Source of the DNA: Piscicola geometra
Taxonomy: Eukaryota; Annelida; Clitellata; Hirudinida; Piscicolidae
NCBI GenBank assembly: GCA_943735955.1
Contig: OX030959.1
Location: 8,326,106 to 8,390,105 of the forward strand
Reading direction: 5' to 3'
Length of the DNA: 64,000 nt
In this document: in pieces, positions 57,096 to 64,000 of the stretch
How the letters are laid out: every line of letters starts with the position of its first letter
How positions within the stretch are numbered: position 1 is the stretch's first letter
Translations under genes and position numbers: made by a program
Notes under the pieces: generated by a model
The model's database searches: none
The model's input: the letters and a program-made list of their open reading frames with translations, nothing else
What the model was told of the DNA's origin: nothing

Positions 57096-57387
57096 TTTAT
57101 GACCCCCTCTAACCAGGGCTCGTGAGGTTGATGGCCACCCGGCCAATGGCCCCACTTTTTCAAAATTGGCCCCAATAAATTTATTATTTAAATTTTGTTT
57201 TACCATTTTTTTCCTTGTGACAGTTTTTAGATGTTTCTTTGTCTAAAAGAATCTCAAGTTGTTATTCAAAAGTTTTGCCAATCAAAATTAGCTCGATCCG
57301 GTCATTCGCGTGCAATCTTTATAAGCCTCTGTCAATACTTGTGCTGTAAATTTGTAATACCGTTAGGTCATTAAAGTGGTTCTAGGA

Positions 57388-57570
57388 TAAAAGTCTTCAG
57401 AATAAAAAGTCTTCGGATAAAAAGTCTTCAGGATAACAAGTCGTTAGAAAAAAAAATGCAAAAAATTAGTTTTTAAGAAAAAATACGTGATTAATACGTG
57501 ATCCTAAAGGTAAACGGAAAAAAAGTCTTCAGGATAAAAAGTCTTCGGATAAAAAGTCTTCAAGAAGAGA
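57388..57570. repeat. 15-bp minisatellite, left block
   Basis: Copies of GGATAAAAAGTCTTC with small changes occur at 57388-57450 and 57520-57570. The same unit forms the block at 62710-63365. The two blocks lie on either side of a LINE, a hAT remnant and the giant (AGT)n array. Confidence 0.8.
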
Positions 57571-57619
57571 TTTTCATTAAAAATAACTTTTTATATAATT
57601 TTATTAATTTTAATTAATG

Positions 57620-59284
57620 TAAAAGAATTGGACTATATCCGCCAAAGCGGTGCAGGTGGTGATTGGGCCACACTGTTGTTGGCGTCCTTCAGTCTAAGTA
57701 GACAATGGACTTGCGCCGAGGGAGAACTTTTCGCTGTGGTTTTGTCGCTGCTGGTTGTTGTTCTCTGATGGTTGTTGTTCTTTGTTGGTTGTTGTTCTCT
57801 TCTGATTGTCGTTCGCAGCTGGTTGTTGTTGGCTGTTGGTTGTTGTTGGCTGTTGGTTTTTGTTGGCTGCTGGTTGTTGCTCGCCTCTGGTTGTTGCTCG
57901 CTGCTGATTGTTGGTGGCTGCTGGTCGCAGATCGCTGCTGTTTTTCTTTTCTGCGGGAGCGCTTTTCACTGGCAAGCCGACGAATCTCTGCTTCCCCCGC
58001 TTCTAGTCCCATGCGCACGGCTTGCGTCCATCTGCTTTTATCTTCAGCAAGCGATTCCCAGGTGTTGACGTCGATCTCTGTAGATTTTAGATCGTGCTTG
58101 CAGACGTCCTTGTAGCGAAGGTATGGCCTGCCAGTTGCTCTCCAACCTGAAGCAAGCTCGCCGAATAGCACGTCTTTGGGAAGTCGGCCATCATCCATCC
58201 GACGTACATGTCCTAACCATCGGAGACGTCTTTGGCGAAGAAGAGTGGTCATGCTTGAAATGGCTGCCATCGCCAACACCTCGTTGTTTGTGACGCGGTC
58301 TTGCCATGAGATTCCGAGCATGCGTCGAAGACACCGCATGTGGAAAGCGCTCAATCTTTTTTCCTGGTATGCGTATAGTGTCCAGGATTCACTGGCGTAA
58401 AGAAGAGTGCTCAGAACACATGCCTTGTACACAGCTATCCTTGTCTTTATTGTCAGCATCTAGTTGCTCCAAACTCTTGGTGACAGCCTGGCAAAGGTTG
58501 TCGAAGCTTTGCCGATCCTCTGGTTCAGTTCTGCAACTAGTGAAAAGTCATCAGTGATTGTCGAACCAAGGTAGGTAAACTGGCTGACGACTTCCAGAGC
58601 ATAGTTGTTGATAGTGATGTGAGGTCGTTCTGCGTGCTGTGCCATCACCTGTGTTTTCTTGAAGCTGATTTGTAGGTTAAACTCATCGCATGCCTTGGAA
58701 AACCTGTCGAGCAGTCTTTGCAGTTCTGTTTCAGTGTGGGTGACCAGTGCTGCATCATCCGCAAACAGCATGTCTCTTATCATCACTTTTCGTATTTTGC
58801 TTTTTGCCTTCAGACGAGCCAGGTTGAAAAGACTGTCATCTGATCGGGAATGAAGATATACACCTTCTGTTGATGCTCCAAAGGCACGTTTCAGCATAAC
58901 AGCGAAGAAGATGCCGAAGAGAGTGGGAGCGAGAACACAGCCTTGTTTGACGCCACTGCGGATTTCAAAAGCACTTGATGTCGACCCATCGTACTGCACA
59001 GTGCTTTTCATATTGTCATGAAACGACTTTATCACGCTCAGGAGCTTTGGTGGGCAGCCAATCTTTGCCAGAATTTTGAAGAGTCCATCCCTACTGACAA
59101 GATCAAACGCTTTGGTCAGGTCTATGAAAGCTAAGAAAAGGGGTTTGTGTTGTTCTCTGCCTTTTTCTTGCAGTTGTCTGAGTGTGAAGATCATATCTAT
59201 GGTTGACCTTTCTGCGCGAAACCTAGCTTGTGATTCTGGATACACCCTATCAGCAAGCTTCTGTAATAATTTAAATAATTTCAA
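57620..59284 (-). mobile_element. LINE, reverse transcriptase almost open, one stop
   Basis: Two frames, 59284-58460 and 58459-57689 (minus), are in the same register and separated by a single TAG after RLSPRVWSN. Together they give about 530 residues. Reverse-transcriptase motifs are FLAFIDLTKAFDLVSRDGL, GVKQGCVLAPTLFGIFF and MLFADDAALVTHTE. A C-terminal region has YASESWTLY, RRLRWLGHVRRM and TGRPYLRYKDVCK. The product ends in a long Ser/Gln/Asn/Thr-rich stretch from about 57960 to 57730. It is 5'-truncated, with no endonuclease. The pattern suits an RTE/CR1-like LINE. Confidence 0.87.
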
Positions 59285-59324
59285 TTAAACAGTCGTAAAT
59301 ATATGCAATTTCTATCATTTAGGT

Positions 59325-59735
59325 TCAGAGAAAATGATTTCTTTGATAAAAGAATATAAGAACAATGTAGAAGATCGAATTCGTAAAGATCTTCAAACTG
59401 GACATCGCGTTGTCATTAGCATGGATTGCTGGACTAAGAAGGGTCTTACACATTCATGCCTCGGGATCCCAGCATCCTTTTATAATCCATCAATGCGTCG
59501 TGCAATTCAGGTCCTGCTAAATGTTCATTCTGTGTCTCACCACATACAAGAGAAATGTTAGCCCTTAAATTATTGAGTACCCTAGATTACTAGCTTCTTT
59601 TGCGCAAGACATTGTTTCAGCTCCCGCTTCACAAGCGTATGTGGAAAGGGTGTTTTAAGTGTGCGGAGACCTAACTGCAGGGGGAAAAATCGCCTCAGCA
59701 AAAATCTGGAATTGAAGACTTTATGAAAATGAACA
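59325..59735 (+). pseudogene. hAT transposase remnant, internally deleted
   Basis: The frame 59334-59561 contains RVVISMDCWTKKGLTHSCLG, a hAT catalytic-core segment. After a gap and a frameshift, PASQAYVERVF, CGDLTAGGKNRLS and LELKTFMKMN (59615-59735) form the C-terminal dimerisation motif. The middle of the protein is missing. It is not related in sequence to the copy at 46740. Confidence 0.75.
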
Positions 59736-59875
59736 GCGTATATATAGTTTATTTTATTTTAGGGAGTTAAACCACGCAGATGTTATTATCGATTTGTAAG
59801 AAGAATCTCATTCATAAGCATATTCTTCATGTGTATTTTCCGCTACAAGTGTAATAATAATAACAATAGTAGTAA

Positions 59876-62709
<2,834 letters not shown>

Positions 62710-63365
62710 AGGATAAAAAGTCTTAAGGATAAAAAGTCTTAAGGATAAAAAGTCATAAGGATAAAAAGTCATAAGGATAAAAAGTCATAAGGATAAAAAG
62801 TCTTAAGGATAAAAAGTCATAAGGATTAAAAGTCTTCAGGATAAAAAGTCTTCGGATAAAAAGTCTTCGGGATAAAAAGTCTTCAGGATAAAAAGTTTTA
62901 GGGATAAAGAGTTTAAGGATAAAAAGTCTTAAGGATAAAAAGTCTTTGGATAAAAATTCTTCGGATAAAAAAACAGAAGGATAAAAAGTCTTTGGATAAA
63001 AAGTCTTCATGATAAAAAGTTTGAAGGATAAAGAGTCTTAAGGATACAAATTCTTAAGGATAAAAAGTCTTCGGATAAAAAATCTTCGGATAAAAAATCT
63101 TCGGATAAAAAATCTTCGGATAAAAAATCTTCGGATAAAAAATCTTCGGATAAAAAATCTTCGGATAAAAAATCTTCGGATAAAAAATCTTCGGATAAAA
63201 AATCTTCGGATAAAAAATCTTCGGATAAAAAATCTTCGGATAAAAAATCTTCGGATAAAAAATCTTCGGATAAAAAATCTTCGGATAAAAAATCTTCAGA
63301 TAAAAAATCTTCGGATAAAAAGTCTTTGGGATAAAAAGTCTTCGGATAAAAAGTCTTCGGATAAA
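62710..63365. repeat. 15-bp minisatellite, right block
   Basis: The first half (62710-63060) has diverged copies of AAGGATAAAAAGTCTT and GGATAAAAAGTCTTCGG. The second half (about 63064-63310) has about 16 nearly perfect copies of TCTTCGGATAAAAAA, followed by a few diverged units. The period of 15 gives false frames repeating FLSED on the minus strand. Confidence 0.92.
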
Positions 63366-63482
63366 TAATAATATTAGTAATAATAATGACGAGCATTATT
63401 ATAACCCGGCGTCTAACCCGAACGGGCTTCGAGGCCACTAAGACTGCAAATTTCATTTGCGCCTTTGGGTTACTAGGCTGCA
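63365..63482. mobile_element. SINE fragment, second family
   Basis: It contains GACGAGCATTATTATAACCC, CCCGAACGGGCTTCGAGGCC and GCGCCTTTGGGTTACTAGG, matching 52935-53070. The tRNA-like head is missing. It directly follows the minisatellite. Confidence 0.65.
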
Positions 63483-64000
63483 TATAATTATATCACATAT
63501 GAAAGAATGAAACCGATTCCATAAATGATAAAAAATGCAATTTTTCCACATCCTTTTGGAGCCAGTTACTCAAGCAAAAAAGTTTTTCAATATTAGTTGG
63601 ATCTACAGAGACTCTTCTATCAGAGGCGCTCTTTTTCAGGTACTTAGTGGAATGAAATAAAATAAAAAATTTAAAAAAATATAAATAAACAAAATTAAAT
63701 AATGAAATAAATGACTAAATAAAGTTCGGGCTCAGATTGGCGGTCTCGGTCCGTTACAAAATGAAGCGGAATGCCAAAACAAGAAACCCACGTGGTCGAA
63801 AAAAATCTGGGGTCTAATGATATGAAAATTTTTAACCATTGGATATTCTGATCCCGGTTGGAAAGGAATGTTGTTTGTGAGACTAAGGACATAAGCTGGA
63901 TCATCTTCTGGAGTGCTTATTTCTTGTGTAAGTGAAAAATTTCAAGTAACACTATTGAACATTGTAATTATTTTTCAACCCCTAGAAGTTCTGTTTCGAA
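63483..64000 (-). mobile_element. LTR-retrotransposon integrase fragment
   Basis: The minus-strand frame 63904-63695 contains SCFGIPLHFVTDRDRQSEPE, a segment typical of the Ty3/Gypsy-type integrase core. The rest of pol is not visible; flanking sequence on both sides is AT-rich and not open. It is a decayed fragment at the window edge. Confidence 0.6.

Noticed and set aside
62753..63483. FLSED and FYP repeat proteins on the minus strand
   Set aside because: They are artefacts of the 15-bp minisatellite.

Overview
The window is nuclear DNA of an invertebrate animal. It is AT-rich, its genes are broken by GT-AG introns, and it is crowded with microsatellites, minisatellites, tRNA-derived SINEs, non-LTR retrotransposons and hAT and piggyBac DNA transposons. 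The gene families are ordinary metazoan ones. A degenerate TTAGGG-like block and Asn-rich coding repeats would fit a lophotrochozoan (annelid or mollusc type), but that placement is a guess.

Six genes can be built exon by exon, with matching splice phases throughout. (1) The 3' part of a delta-type protocadherin, 2-4065 (+). (2) A small secreted 8-cysteine protein in three exons, 8607-9933 (+), which I do not recognise. (3) A ZnT5/SLC30A5 zinc transporter, 17740-10412 (-), lacking only its first exon. (4) WASHC2/FAM21, the endosomal WASH-complex tail subunit, 18750-44966 (+), 16 exons and about 1,399 residues. (5) PIGU, a GPI-transamidase subunit, 55835-50607 (-), three exons and 439 residues. 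(6) Mitochondrial CLPP, 56098-56870 (+), two exons and 226 residues. SLC30A5/WASHC2 and PIGU/CLPP are head-to-head pairs that probably share promoter regions.

Most other sequence is mobile or tandem repeat, largely inside introns. WASHC2 introns 2 and 3 each hold a copy of one hAT-like family (termini CATGGGCGTATCCAG), each invaded by a LINE; one copy has a perfect 8-bp target duplication. WASHC2 intron 7 has a second hAT-like element inside a CA repeat, and intron 13 has a LINE with an RNase H domain. The PIGU intron holds an almost complete piggyBac copy. The Cys-rich gene has a hAT-like MITE in its second intron with a perfect 8-bp target duplication. Several microsatellite or minisatellite arrays run right up to splice sites.

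The right end (57-64 kb) has no host gene that I can see. It has a LINE, a hAT remnant, a 2.83-kb apparently uninterrupted (AGT)n array, a 15-bp minisatellite present on both sides of that block, a SINE fragment and an LTR-retrotransposon integrase fragment.

No single system links these genes. SLC30A5 (early secretory pathway zinc), PIGU (ER GPI attachment) and WASHC2 (endosomal sorting) are all endomembrane housekeeping genes. The most novel item is the small secreted cysteine-rich gene.
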